Part shown: piece by piece, positions 50,009-58,058 of the stretch
How the letters are laid out: every line of letters starts with the position of its first letter
Position numbering within the stretch: position 1 is the stretch's first letter
Origin: Mycetocola lacteus
GTDB lineage: Bacteria > Actinomycetota > Actinomycetes > Actinomycetales > Microbacteriaceae
Reading direction: 5' to 3'
DNA: 64,000 nt
Assembly (NCBI RefSeq): GCF_003667575.1
Contig: NZ_RCUY01000002.1
Span: 186,001 to 250,000 of the forward strand
Program-made: the position numbers and the translations under genes
Notes under the pieces: generated by a model
Told to the model about the DNA's origin: nothing
The model's database searches: none
Seen by the model: the letters and a program-made list of their open reading frames with translations, nothing else

Positions 50009-50569
50009 ATGAGCGACAACAACAATAACTTCCCGGGACAGCCCGAGCAGCCCCAGGGCCAGCCCGCCTACCCGGCTCAGCCCGAGCACGCCGAGCAGCC
50101 CTATGGCCAGCCCGCCTACCCCGCTCAGCCCGAGCAGCCCTACGGCCAGCCCGCTTACCCCGCTCAGCCCGAGCAGCCCTACGGCCAGCCCGCCTACCCA
50201 GCACAGCCCGAGCAGGCCGGCTACCCGACCCCGCAGGGCTACCCCGCTCCCGAGGCCTATGGTGCCCAGCAGGGTTACCCTCAGCAGGGATACGCCCAGC
50301 CCGGCTACCCGGCGGCCCCGCCGCGCACCAACCTGCTGGCGATCCTCTCGCTGGTCTTCGCGTTCGTGTTTGCCCCGGCCGGTATCGTGCTGGGTCACAT
50401 CTCTAAGAAGCAGCTGAAGACCTCCGGTGAGGGCGGCGCGGGCCTGGCAACCGCCGGTCTGGTGCTGAGCTACATCTTCACGGTGATCATGCTGCTGGTT
50501 ATTGCCTTCTACATTGTTGCCATCGTGTTTGTTATCGCCAACTCACCGGGTGAGTACACCGGCTACTAA
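50009..50569 (+). CDS. DUF4190 membrane protein with tandem [13 protein letters not shown] repeats
   Basis: Paralogue of the preceding gene, 186 residues. The first ~100 residues are a disordered Pro/Gln/Tyr-rich region with four 13-residue [17 protein letters not shown] units. The membrane part follows ([70 protein letters not shown]). I use the ATG at 50009 after GAGGGG; an in-frame start at 49895 lies before the preceding terminator. Ends at a very strong terminator shared with groES. Confidence 0.88.
   Translation: MSDNNNNFPGQPEQPQGQPAYPAQPEHAEQPYGQPAYPAQPEQPYGQPAYPAQPEQPYGQPAYPAQPEQAGYPTPQGYPAPEAYGAQQGYPQQGYAQPGYPAAPPRTNLLAILSLVFAFVFAPAGIVLGHISKKQLKTSGEGGAGLATAGLVLSYIFTVIMLLVIAFYIVAIVFVIANSPGEYTGY
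50057..50215 (+). repeat. 39-bp tandem repeats inside the second DUF4190 gene
   Basis: About four units starting GGCCAGCCCGC, near-identical in the central copies. The first unit has a nine-base insertion adding His-Ala-Glu. All units keep frame, so the array may expand or contract without loss of the protein. Confidence 0.88.
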
Positions 50570-50577
50570 CCCCTCGA

Positions 50578-50621
50578 ACAACACAGCGCCCATCCGGAAA
50601 ACCGGATGGGCGCTGTGTTGT
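50578..50621. terminator. very strong bidirectional terminator
   Basis: Perfect 20-bp inverted repeat (core AACACAGCGCCCATCCGG and complement) with an AAAA loop, between the convergent second DUF4190 gene and groES. Confidence 0.93.
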
Positions 50622-50632
50622 CTCCTGCGTGG

Positions 50633-50929
50633 TTAGCGAACCACCACGGCGAGAACGTCGCGAGCCGAGAGCACGAGCAGGTCTTCCCCGCCGTACTTCA
50701 CCTCGGTTCCGCCGTACTTGGAGTAGATGACCTTGTCGCCGACGGCGACGTCGAGCGGGATGCGGTTGCCGTTGTCGTCGATGCGACCCGGACCGACCGC
50801 AACAACCTCGCCCTCCTGGGGCTTTTCGGTTGCGGACTCGGGGATGACCAGGCCCGAAGCAGTGGTACGCTCCGCCTCGACCTGCTTGATGACGATGCGA
50901 TCCTCGAGCGGCTTGATGGAGACCGACAC
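50633..50929 (-). CDS. groES: co-chaperonin GroES, monocistronic
   Basis: The 10-kDa lid of the GroEL chaperonin. The 98-residue sequence is complete: [46 protein letters not shown], the mobile loop (TASGLVIP) and the [20 protein letters not shown] end. AAAGAGG precedes the ATG. No groEL follows; the gene ends at a 20-bp-stem terminator, so GroEL must be encoded elsewhere. Two CIRCE elements flank its promoter (50958-51029), indicating HrcA repression and heat induction. Confidence 0.96.
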   Translation of the reverse strand: MSVSIKPLEDRIVIKQVEAERTTASGLVIPESATEKPQEGEVVAVGPGRIDDNGNRIPLDVAVGDKVIYSKYGGTEVKYGGEDLLVLSARDVLAVVVR

Positions 50930-50957
50930 GGTTGACCTCTTTCTAGACTAAGCGTGG

Positions 50958-50984
50958 TTAGCACCCTCACGTCGAGAGTGCTAA
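50958..50984 (-). promoter_or_regulatory. CIRCE element 1 (HrcA operator), downstream of the promoter
   Basis: TTAGCACCC-N9-GAGTGCTAA, matching the CIRCE consensus in 17 of 18 arm positions. It lies between the -10 and the groES start, where bound HrcA would block elongation. Confidence 0.92.
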
Positions 50985-50988
50985 TCAC

Positions 50989-51017
50989 AGTCTAGGGATC
51001 CGTTGGCACTCTTGCAA
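50989..51017 (-). promoter_or_regulatory. groES promoter between two CIRCE elements
   Basis: On the minus strand TTGCAA (51012-51017), 17 bases, then TAGACT (50989-50994). The -35 falls inside CIRCE 2 and the -10 just ahead of CIRCE 1, so HrcA can bind on both sides. Confidence 0.78.
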
Positions 51018-51029
51018 CGCGAGTGCCAA
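51003..51029 (-). promoter_or_regulatory. CIRCE element 2 (HrcA operator), overlapping the -35
   Basis: TTGGCACTC-N9-GAGTGCCAA, a perfect nine-base-arm palindrome with one change per arm from the CIRCE consensus. It contains the groES -35 in its spacer. Confidence 0.9.
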
Positions 51030-51092
51030 CGCGGCGACACATTCGGCGGCATGCCCACCACACGCGACCCGCGATATTGGTAGGTTTGGGCG

Positions 51093-52280
51093 GTGGACAG
51101 AAACGAGCTACTCGAACTGCTGACCCCCGAGGGGTTGCGTCTCCTCGACGATCTGGCGCAAGAACCCGCGGGCGCCGACCCGGTGGCGCGGGTGAGCCGT
51201 CTGCGTGCCCAGGGCCATTCCCCGGCGCTGGTTTCGGCCGCGCTGACCCAGGATCGGCTGCGCCGCAAGGCGGTGGGAAAGTTCGGTGAGTTTGCCGAGC
51301 GCATGCTCTTCACTCAGGCGAGCCTCGAACAGGCCACCCGGTTACGCGTCGCCGCACTGCATGCCGGACGCTTCCGTGCGCTCGCCCCCACCCACCTGAT
51401 CGACCTGGGCTGCGGGATCGGCGGCGACGCGCTGGCCGCCGCCGCCATCGGCCTGCGGGTCACCGCGGTGGACCGCGACGAGGTCACCGCGACCCTCGCC
51501 AGCTACAACCTGGCCCCGTTTGAGAACGCCGACGTCCTCAACGCCTCCGCCGAGGATGTGGACCTGGACCCGTACGACGCGATCTATCTCGATCCCGCCC
51601 GGCGCACCTCGGGCCACAGCAACACCACCCGACTGACCCGCGCCTCCGACTACTCCCCGAGCCTCGACTTTGCCTTCGGCCTGGCCGAAACGCGGGCGGT
51701 GGGCATCAAGCTCGGCCCGGGGTTTGACCGTGAGGACATCCCCGAAGGCTGGGAGGCCCAGTGGATCACCGTGGATGGACAGGTTGTCGAGCTCGGGCTC
51801 TGGTCGCCGAGGCTCGCGCGTCCGGGGATTACCCGCGCCGCCCTGGTACTGAACGATGCCGGCAGCCACGAGATGACCGCCGCCGCAGACAGCGCGGATG
51901 TTGAGGTGCGCGAGCCGGGCGAGTACCTGTATGAGCCCGACGGCTCGGTCATCCGCGCCCGCCTGATCGGCGATCTGGCCCGGGAACTGGATGCGGGCAT
52001 GCTCAGCCCGGGCATCGCGTACCTGACCGGAGACACCGCGGTCGAGACCCCGTTTGCCGCGCGCTTCCGCATCCTGGAGCGCTTCACCCTGGATGAGAAG
52101 AAGCTCAAGCGTGAGCTCAAGGCGCGCGGAATCGGCACGCTGGAGGTCAAGAAGCGCGGGGTGGATATCGACCCGGCAACCTTCCGCAAAAAGATGTCCC
52201 TCTCGGGAAAGAACGCGGCCACGCTGTTCCTGACCCGAATCGACGGGCAGCATGCGGCGCTGCTGGCCGAACGCGCCTAA
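51093..52280 (+). CDS. class I SAM-dependent methyltransferase with THUMP-like C-terminal domain
   Basis: A 395-residue predicted methyltransferase. The SAM motif is HLIDLGCGIGGDALAAAAIGLRVTAVDRD, and the catalytic-region motif DAIYLDPARR resembles the N/D-P-P-x motif of amino-methyltransferases. The C-terminal ~80 residues (RFTLDEKKLKRELKARGIGTLEVKKRGVDIDPATFRKKM) match the THUMP-like domain of actinobacterial RNA-methyltransferase-like proteins. Substrate, probably RNA, is not established. The GTG at 51093 lies six bases after a TAGGTT box without Shine-Dalgarno, suggesting a leaderless message. Divergent from groES. Confidence 0.88.
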   Translation: MDRNELLELLTPEGLRLLDDLAQEPAGADPVARVSRLRAQGHSPALVSAALTQDRLRRKAVGKFGEFAERMLFTQASLEQATRLRVAALHAGRFRALAPTHLIDLGCGIGGDALAAAAIGLRVTAVDRDEVTATLASYNLAPFENADVLNASAEDVDLDPYDAIYLDPARRTSGHSNTTRLTRASDYSPSLDFAFGLAETRAVGIKLGPGFDREDIPEGWEAQWITVDGQVVELGLWSPRLARPGITRAALVLNDAGSHEMTAAADSADVEVREPGEYLYEPDGSVIRARLIGDLARELDAGMLSPGIAYLTGDTAVETPFAARFRILERFTLDEKKLKRELKARGIGTLEVKKRGVDIDPATFRKKMSLSGKNAATLFLTRIDGQHAALLAERA

Positions 52281-52324
52281 CCCCCGAAAGCGGTAACCCT
52301 CCCGGACGGTTTCACCCCGCGCGG

Positions 52325-52684
52325 CTAGGCGAGAATCAACTCCACGATACGCAGCACGCTGTATCCCGCCCACAGGACCGTGGCGATCAGCCCGGCCACC
52401 GCCAGCGTGCGGCCGTGGCGCGCACGCGCGTGGCCGGCGGGATCTCCGCGCAGGGCACCCGGGGCGAGGATCAGCGCGATGATCGAAGCGGGGAATCCCC
52501 ACCCGAACACGATGCCTCCCACCAAACCGATCAGGCCCCACACAAACGTGGCGGTAGCGCGCCCGGTGGACGGAGCGGCGGCGACCGCAAACCCGGCATA
52601 GCCTGCGGCGGCATCGTTCCAGCCGGGCGTCGGCTGGGCCCCACCCGAGGGTGTGCCGGGGTTCGGGAATCCGGGGGTGGTCAT
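52325..52684 (-). CDS. small DUF4190-like membrane protein
   Basis: A 119-residue protein with a Pro/Gly-rich N-terminus (TTPGFPNPGTPSGGAQPTPGW) and two hydrophobic segments (ATFVWGLIGLVGGIVFGWGFPASIIALILAP; LAVAGLIATVLWAGYSVLRIVELIL) separated by the polar loop RGDPAGHARARHGR. The layout resembles the DUF4190 proteins at 49484 and 50009, but the loop differs. ATG 52684 follows GGAGG. Convergent with the methyltransferase gene. Function unknown. Confidence 0.8.
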   Translation of the reverse strand: MTTPGFPNPGTPSGGAQPTPGWNDAAAGYAGFAVAAAPSTGRATATFVWGLIGLVGGIVFGWGFPASIIALILAPGALRGDPAGHARARHGRTLAVAGLIATVLWAGYSVLRIVELILA

Positions 52685-52874
52685 GGGGTCCTCCGAGACG
52701 AGTGCTGTCGCGATCCACACACGCGGGCGGGCACCCACGTCCTGGGTAGACTACCCGAATCCGGCCACGAATCGGGGTGGATGTCGTCGAGCGACCGCGA
52801 ATATCCCCACCCATTCGGGGCCGATCTCCGACAAAACCCTGGCTTCTCACGGCGCTCGGACGTACCATGTCGCC

Positions 52875-53687
52875 ATGCGCTCCACGACGCAATTCCCCTG
52901 GGAACCGGTCACCGACCGGCTCCGCGCGGCGGGTTGTGTGTTTGCCGCCGAGGAGGCAGCCCTGCTCGCCGAGGTGTGGGAGATCCGTGGACCGGCGCAG
53001 ACCGAGGCCCTGATCCGACGGCGAATAGCCGGGGAACCGCTCGAGCAGGTGCTCGGTTGGGCGGCCTTTCTCGGCTTGCGAGTACGGCTGGGGTCGGGGG
53101 TTTTTGTCCCGCGCCGACGCACCGAGTACCTGGCGCTGCGCGCCATCGCCCGCTCCTTTGAGACCCCGGGGGCGCAGATCCTCGATCTCTGCACGGGCTC
53201 GGGTGCCATCGCGCTGGCCGTGCGTGAACACGTGCCCGATGCCCGCCTGATCGCCACCGACAGCGACGCTCTCGCCCTCGAGTGGGCCCGCCAGAACCTC
53301 GGCACGGATGTCCCGCTGTATCTCGGCGACCTCTATTCGGCGCTCCCCCCGAGCCTGCTGGGCACGTTCGACGTAATCGTGGCCAACGCTCCCTATGTGC
53401 CCACCGACAGCATCGCCGGGATGCCCGCCGAAGCGCGCGACTTTGAGCCCACCACGGCCCTGGATGGTGGGAGCGACGGCCTGGTCATCCACCGCCGCAT
53501 CCTCGCCGATGCCGCCCGCTGGCTGCGTCCGGGAGGGAGCCTGCTGATCGAGATCTCGGCCGCACAGCTCGGCACCCTGCGCGAGGCGTTTGCCGCCGCC
53601 GGGCTGCGTCCGCACGCGAGCCATGATCCGGCTCGCGAGGCCACCGTGCTGGAGGGCACGCTCCCCGGAGAAGGATCCGCTCGCTAG
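52875..53687 (+). CDS. PrmC/HemK-related putative protein N5-glutamine methyltransferase
   Basis: A 270-residue SAM methyltransferase related to the release-factor methyltransferase PrmC. An N-terminal helical domain ([14 protein letters not shown]...[31 protein letters not shown]) precedes the SAM fold ([31 protein letters not shown]). The catalytic motif is NAPYVP where PrmC proper has NPPY, the mark of the actinobacterial PrmC-related subgroup, so it is probably not PrmC itself. ATG 52875 is preceded by TACCAT and six bases, without Shine-Dalgarno. Its end overlaps the convergent tsaD stop by four bases. Confidence 0.85.
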   Translation: MRSTTQFPWEPVTDRLRAAGCVFAAEEAALLAEVWEIRGPAQTEALIRRRIAGEPLEQVLGWAAFLGLRVRLGSGVFVPRRRTEYLALRAIARSFETPGAQILDLCTGSGAIALAVREHVPDARLIATDSDALALEWARQNLGTDVPLYLGDLYSALPPSLLGTFDVIVANAPYVPTDSIAGMPAEARDFEPTTALDGGSDGLVIHRRILADAARWLRPGGSLLIEISAAQLGTLREAFAAAGLRPHASHDPAREATVLEGTLPGEGSAR

Positions 53688-54760
53688 CTACCCGTGGTGA
53701 GCTCGGCCACCTGGATCTCGGTCACCGGCAGGGTCGAGTCGGCGGCAACGCCGAGGCTCGAGGGTTCCTTGCCGGCCATGATCAGCTGGGCGGCGAGCGC
53801 GGCGATCATCGCCCCGTTGTCGGTGCACAGCGAGAACGGCGGGATCCGCAGGGCCACACCGGCGGCCGCGGCCCGCTCGGCGGCGACCTCGCGCAGACGC
53901 GCGTTGGCCACTACACCGCCACCGAGCAGCAGGCGAGGCACGCCGAGATCCTTGCAGGCATTGATGGCCTTGGTCACCAGCACGTCCACGACGGCCTCGC
54001 GGAAGCTTGCGGCCACATCAGCGATCGGCACCTCTTCCCCGGCGTCCTCGGCGCGCTCGACCCAGCGAGCCACCGCGGTCTTGAGCCCCGAAAAGGAGAA
54101 GTCGTAGCGGTGTGCGGCCATGTCCTTGGGCAGGCTCAGCCCGCGCGGGAACCGGATCGCGGCGGGGTTACCACCCTCGGCCGCACGGTCGATCTGCGGG
54201 CCGCCGGGGTAGGGCAGTCCGAGGATTCGGGCGACCTTGTCGAAGGCCTCACCGGCGGCATCGTCGATGGTTTCGCCCAGGAGTTCCACATCCCCCACCA
54301 GGTCGCGGACCAGCAGTAGCGAGGTGTGCCCACCGGAGACCAGCAGTGCGATGGTGGGATAGTCAAAGGGTTCACCGCGGGTGTCCAGGATGTCGGCGCC
54401 CACGTGACCCACCAGGTGGTTCACGGCATAGAACGGCTTGCCGGTGGACAGCGCGAGCGCCTTGGCCGCGCCGACCCCCACCATCAGCGCGCCGGAGAGA
54501 CCGGGCCCGCTGGTCACGGCGATCGCGTCGAGCTCCTCGAAGGTCACACCCGCCTCGGTCATCGCCGCCTCAATCGAGGGACCCATCGCCTCCAGGTGTG
54601 CCCGGGCGGCCACCTCGGGGACCACGCCGCCGTAACGCGCATGCTCATCCATCGAGGAGGCGATCGTGTTGCTCAGCAGGGTGGTGCCGCGCACGATGCC
54701 GATGCCGGTCTCATCACAGGAGCTTTCGATCCCGAGGACAAGCGGGTTTTCGCGGTTCAT
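53684..54760 (-). CDS. tsaD: tRNA N6-adenosine threonylcarbamoyltransferase TsaD
   Basis: Transfers threonylcarbamoyl to A37 of ANN-decoding tRNAs (t6A). Metal ligands His115 and His119 in NHLVGH are intact, with [11 protein letters not shown] at the start, HLEAM at 55-59, and the ASKHA-fold motifs [13 protein letters not shown] and [13 protein letters not shown]. 358 aa, normal. It works with TsaB and TsaE encoded just upstream. Last gene of the glmS-acpS-alr-tsaE-tsaB-rimI-tsaD run, 25 bases after rimI. Confidence 0.96.
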   Translation of the reverse strand: MNRENPLVLGIESSCDETGIGIVRGTTLLSNTIASSMDEHARYGGVVPEVAARAHLEAMGPSIEAAMTEAGVTFEELDAIAVTSGPGLSGALMVGVGAAKALALSTGKPFYAVNHLVGHVGADILDTRGEPFDYPTIALLVSGGHTSLLLVRDLVGDVELLGETIDDAAGEAFDKVARILGLPYPGGPQIDRAAEGGNPAAIRFPRGLSLPKDMAAHRYDFSFSGLKTAVARWVERAEDAGEEVPIADVAASFREAVVDVLVTKAINACKDLGVPRLLLGGGVVANARLREVAAERAAAAGVALRIPPFSLCTDNGAMIAALAAQLIMAGKEPSSLGVAADSTLPVTEIQVAELTTGS

Positions 54761-54785
54761 GGTGTTCCTTTTTGACGGGGTAAAA

Positions 54786-55379
54786 CTAGGCGTTCCGGCC
54801 GATGCCGGTTTCGGGCTGAGGGATGCTCAGACGCATCACGATCGCGGTGATGTTATCGGGCTGATAGTACCCCGGACGCTCGGCAATCTCCTCGAATCCG
54901 AGGTCGCGATAGAGCGTGCGCGGCGCGGGCTTGTCCTCGCGCACCTCGAGGAAGATCTCGCGGATGCGCTGGGCGCGGGCGATCTCGATCAGCGCGGTCA
55001 TCAGGCCGCGGCCAATCCCCAGCCGGCGGGCCCGGGCAGATACGGCGATGGTCTGGATGTCGGCGTCCAGCCCCCCGGCCGGGGCGAACAGGCCCGCGTA
55101 GCCGATGATGGTGCGGGGATCACCGGTGAAGGAGGCCACCAGGTAGTGCGTGTGCGGGGAGGCGAGGTCGGCGGCCATGGCCTGGCTGGACCAGGCGTCG
55201 CTGACAAACTCGGCGGTCTCGATCGCCATGATCGCATCCAGATCCTCGGCGGTGGCCGTGCGCAGGCTCCACACCGGGTCGATCTGCGGGCCGGTCGGCA
55301 CAGCCTCGGTGGACAGCGCGGCGGCCGGGACACCCGGCTGTGGGATCGCGGCTTCGGGCACCTGCGGATTCTCGCTCAC
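54786..55379 (-). CDS. rimI: ribosomal-protein-S18-alanine N-acetyltransferase RimI-like
   Basis: GNAT acetyltransferase normally embedded in the tsa cluster. The acetyl-CoA loop is [20 protein letters not shown], followed by [31 protein letters not shown], the RimI pattern. It has an unusual Pro/Ala-rich N-terminal extension of about 35 residues before the domain. The GTG at 55379 overlaps the tsaB stop by one base (TAGTG). Exact protein substrate cannot be told. Confidence 0.9.
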   Translation of the reverse strand: MSENPQVPEAAIPQPGVPAAALSTEAVPTGPQIDPVWSLRTATAEDLDAIMAIETAEFVSDAWSSQAMAADLASPHTHYLVASFTGDPRTIIGYAGLFAPAGGLDADIQTIAVSARARRLGIGRGLMTALIEIARAQRIREIFLEVREDKPAPRTLYRDLGFEEIAERPGYYQPDNITAIVMRLSIPQPETGIGRNA

Positions 55380-56026
55380 TAGCTCACCCGCTTGCGCGGA
55401 CCCTGCGCGGCAATGTCCGGCGGGCGCAGGTACAGCGCCTCATCGGCCGCGTGCTCACGCCCGGTGGTCTGCACCCGGCGGGCCAGGATGCCCAGCGCTC
55501 CCGCGGGGATCCCGACCGCGTCGACCCGGTGCGGGGCTGCGGTGCCGTCCGCCAGCCGCGCGGTTTCGGTGGCGTCGAGGTCATCGGGGCGATCCAGGGA
55601 AGGCCCCGCCACCCGCACCGGAATGCCGTCGGCATCCAGCCCGGTATAGCGCGACCAGTAGAGTTCACGGCGACGCGCATCGGTGGTGACCAGCAGCTCG
55701 CCGGTCCCGCCGTTGTCGTACCATTCCAGGGCCAGGGCGTCGTGGCTCACCAGTGGAATCACCGGGACGTGTGCACCCTGCCCGAAGGCGCGCGCGGCGG
55801 CGATGCCGATCCGCAGCCCGGTGAAGGGCCCGGGGCCCATGCCCGCGGCTACCGCGGTGACCTGAGCCGGGGCGGTGCCGGTCTCGCTCAGCACCTCCTG
55901 AATGAAGGTGCCCACCACCTCGACGTGCCGCCGGGTGTCTTCCAGAACACGGGACGCACGGATTTTCCCGGTGCCGTCCACGAGGGCGACGCCGGTTCCG
56001 GTGGAGGTATCAATGGCCAAAAACAT
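55379..56026 (-). CDS. tsaB: t6A biosynthesis protein TsaB
   Basis: Inactive TsaD-like partner needed for TsaD function. Starts FLAIDTSTGTGVALVD and contains AAGMGPGPFTGLRIGIAAARAFGQG, the TsaB landmark, then a shortened C-terminal half. 215 aa. Lies between tsaE (39-base gap) and rimI (one-base overlap). Confidence 0.93.
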   Translation of the reverse strand: MFLAIDTSTGTGVALVDGTGKIRASRVLEDTRRHVEVVGTFIQEVLSETGTAPAQVTAVAAGMGPGPFTGLRIGIAAARAFGQGAHVPVIPLVSHDALALEWYDNGGTGELLVTTDARRRELYWSRYTGLDADGIPVRVAGPSLDRPDDLDATETARLADGTAAPHRVDAVGIPAGALGILARRVQTTGREHAADEALYLRPPDIAAQGPRKRVS

Positions 56027-56065
56027 ATGTCCAGGATACCGCCGACCATGCGAGATGCTCGCCCG

Positions 56066-56560
56066 CTAAACCCCGGCCCGTTCGATCCGGACCGTGCGCG
56101 GTTCAGACTCGACGTCCATATCGTCGGCGGCTCCGGCGGTGGGGCGTTCGATCGTAATCTCCCACCACTCATCGGCGAGCACCCCGGCTACCTCGTGTCC
56201 CCACTCGATGATGACCACCGAGTGATCGAGGTCAAGATCCAGGTCGTCCACCTCGAGGGCGTTGCTCAGCCGGTAGGCGTCCACGTGGACCAGCGGCACG
56301 CCGCCGACCAGGCTCGGGTGGGTACGCGCGAGCACAAAGGTGGGGCTGGTCACCGGACCGCGCACCCCCAGCCCCTCGCCGATCCCGCGGGTCAGCGTGG
56401 TTTTGCCCGCGCCCAGCGGACCGGTCAGCACGATCAGGTCGCCGGCGCCCAGTTCCCGGCCCAGCGCGATCCCGAACGCGTGCATATCCGCGGGGGTGGG
56501 CATCGGGAAGGTGCCGGGGATCAGCACTGTCTGGTCGGTCCGATCGGTCTGGTCGGTCAT
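56066..56560 (-). CDS. tsaE: t6A biosynthesis ATPase TsaE
   Basis: Small P-loop ATPase that resets the TsaB-TsaD complex. Walker A LTGPLGAGKTTL spans 46-54, followed by GVRGPVTSPTFVLARTH, VHVDAYRL and VVIIEWGHEVAG, all family motifs. The N-terminus has a short MTDQTDRTDQ stretch. ATG overlaps the alr stop (ATGA). Confidence 0.94.
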   Translation of the reverse strand: MTDQTDRTDQTVLIPGTFPMPTPADMHAFGIALGRELGAGDLIVLTGPLGAGKTTLTRGIGEGLGVRGPVTSPTFVLARTHPSLVGGVPLVHVDAYRLSNALEVDDLDLDLDHSVVIIEWGHEVAGVLADEWWEITIERPTAGAADDMDVESEPRTVRIERAGV

Positions 56561-57696
56561 CGAGGTTCGTCTCCACTCGGGTGAGCCGGCTGCGGCGCTC
56601 GGGTGATGCGTCCACCCAGTCGGGTCACGATTTCATAGTTGATGGTGTCGGCCGCCCTCGCCCAATCGTCTGCTCCGGGTTCGCCCGCGGCGGGATCCCC
56701 GATGACCACAACCCGGTCCCCCACGGCCGCGGTATCGCTGCCGAGGTTGACCACAAACTGGTCCATCGCGATCTGCCCCACCAGCGGATAGCGGGTGCCG
56801 TTAATGCTCACGTCGGCGCGGCCCGAGGCGTGCCGGGGTATCCCGTCGGCGTAGCCCAGCGGGATCAGGGCCAGGGTGGTTTCGGTGTCGGCACGATAGC
56901 GGTATCCGTAGGACACTCCGGTGCCCGCGGGGACCGTGCGCACCGCGGCGACCTCGGTTTCCAGGCGCAGCGCGGGGCGCAGATTCCAGTCGGCGGGGGT
57001 ATCGTCCTCAAACGGGCTGAGGCCGAGAATCCCGATGCCGATCCGCACCAGGGTGCCGCGGGTTTCGGGGAGCTTGAGCGCACCGGCGGTGGCGGCCAGG
57101 TGTCGCCACTGCGGGTTGAGGCCCGCCGCGGTGGCCAGGTTTTCGGCCTCGGCGAAGCGCGCAAGCTGCGCGCGATCCTCCTCGGGGGAGGTATTGGCCA
57201 GGTGACTCATCAGCCCGGTGATTCGCAGCACACCCGCCTGCTCGGCGGCGTGGGCGTCGGCAAACAGGGCCTCCCACTGGGCGGGCGCGGTGCCGTTTCG
57301 AGACAAACCGGTGTCCACCTTGAGGTGCACCTCGCCGGAACGTCCCAGCGCCTCGGCGTCCGCACGCATGCGCGCGAGCTGCGCGGGGCCCGAGGCCACC
57401 AGCGCGATATCGGCGGTAAAGGCCGCCGCAAAGTCGGTATCGGATCCGTGCAGCCAGCACAGGATCGGCCCGTCAAAGCCCGCGGACCGCAGCGCCAGCG
57501 CCTCACCGAGGTCGGCGGTCCCGATCCCCCGGGCACCCCCGCGCATCGCGGCCCGCGCGCACAGCAGCGCGCCGTGCCCGTAGGCGTTGGCCTTGACGAC
57601 CGCGAGCACCGCGGCCGGGGCGACCCGGGCGACGATGGACGCCACGTTGTGCTCCACACGGGCGGCATCGACCAGAATTTCGCGACGTGGACTCAT
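56557..57696 (-). CDS. alr: alanine racemase (second, in the tsa/glmS cluster)
   Basis: PLP-dependent alanine racemase in its usual actinobacterial location between acpS and tsaE, hence probably the ancestral housekeeping copy. PLP lysine Lys35 is in AVVKANAYGHG (standard Tyr present, unlike the copy at 562), and catalytic Tyr263 is in GVSYGYRY. AMDQFVVNLG is conserved near the end. 379 aa. ATGA overlaps at both ends tie it to acpS and tsaE translation. The two racemases are clearly distinct in sequence. Confidence 0.94.
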   Translation of the reverse strand: MSPRREILVDAARVEHNVASIVARVAPAAVLAVVKANAYGHGALLCARAAMRGGARGIGTADLGEALALRSAGFDGPILCWLHGSDTDFAAAFTADIALVASGPAQLARMRADAEALGRSGEVHLKVDTGLSRNGTAPAQWEALFADAHAAEQAGVLRITGLMSHLANTSPEEDRAQLARFAEAENLATAAGLNPQWRHLAATAGALKLPETRGTLVRIGIGILGLSPFEDDTPADWNLRPALRLETEVAAVRTVPAGTGVSYGYRYRADTETTLALIPLGYADGIPRHASGRADVSINGTRYPLVGQIAMDQFVVNLGSDTAAVGDRVVVIGDPAAGEPGADDWARAADTINYEIVTRLGGRITRAPQPAHPSGDEPR

Positions 57697-58055
57697 CGGG
57701 GTCCCCCTCCCTCGGCCACCACAAACGCGATGGCCGCATCCCCATCATGCGAGATCGAGAGGTGAACGCTCTCGATGCCCCGCTCCGCCAGCCGGCGAGC
57801 GGTGCTCCCGCTGGTGGTGAGGATCGGCGCACCCGAGGGGTCGCCGAGCACCTCAATTTCCTGCCAAAACACATCCTCGCTGCCACCCAGCGCCTTGATC
57901 AGCGCCTCCTTGGCGGCGAACCGCCCGGCGAGCGAGCGCCCGTTGAGCTCCCGCTCGGCGGGGGTAAACAGGCGCTCGCGCAGCGCGGGGGTGCGTTCCA
58001 GCGTGCGCAGAAATCGGGGCAGGTCCACGAGGTCCACCCCGATTCCCACAATCAT
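57693..58055 (-). CDS. acpS: holo-[acyl-carrier-protein] synthase
   Basis: Transfers 4'-phosphopantetheine from CoA to acyl carrier protein. Metal ligand Asp8 in GIGVDLVDLPRF and Glu50 in RFAAKEALIKAL are present, with HLSISHDGDAAIAFVV near the end. 120 aa, complete. Starts three bases after the glmS stop and overlaps alr by four bases. Confidence 0.95.
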   Translation of the reverse strand: MIVGIGVDLVDLPRFLRTLERTPALRERLFTPAERELNGRSLAGRFAAKEALIKALGGSEDVFWQEIEVLGDPSGAPILTTSGSTARRLAERGIESVHLSISHDGDAAIAFVVAEGGGPR

Positions 58056-58058
58056 GCT

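Noticed and set aside
50057..50215. CRISPR-like array
   Set aside because: The 39-bp units are contiguous, in frame and encode a peptide repeat; there are no unique spacers.
51342..53624. 760-codon frame opposite the methyltransferase genes
   Set aside because: Runs across three supported genes in the reverse direction and is Arg/Gly/Ala-rich without motifs.
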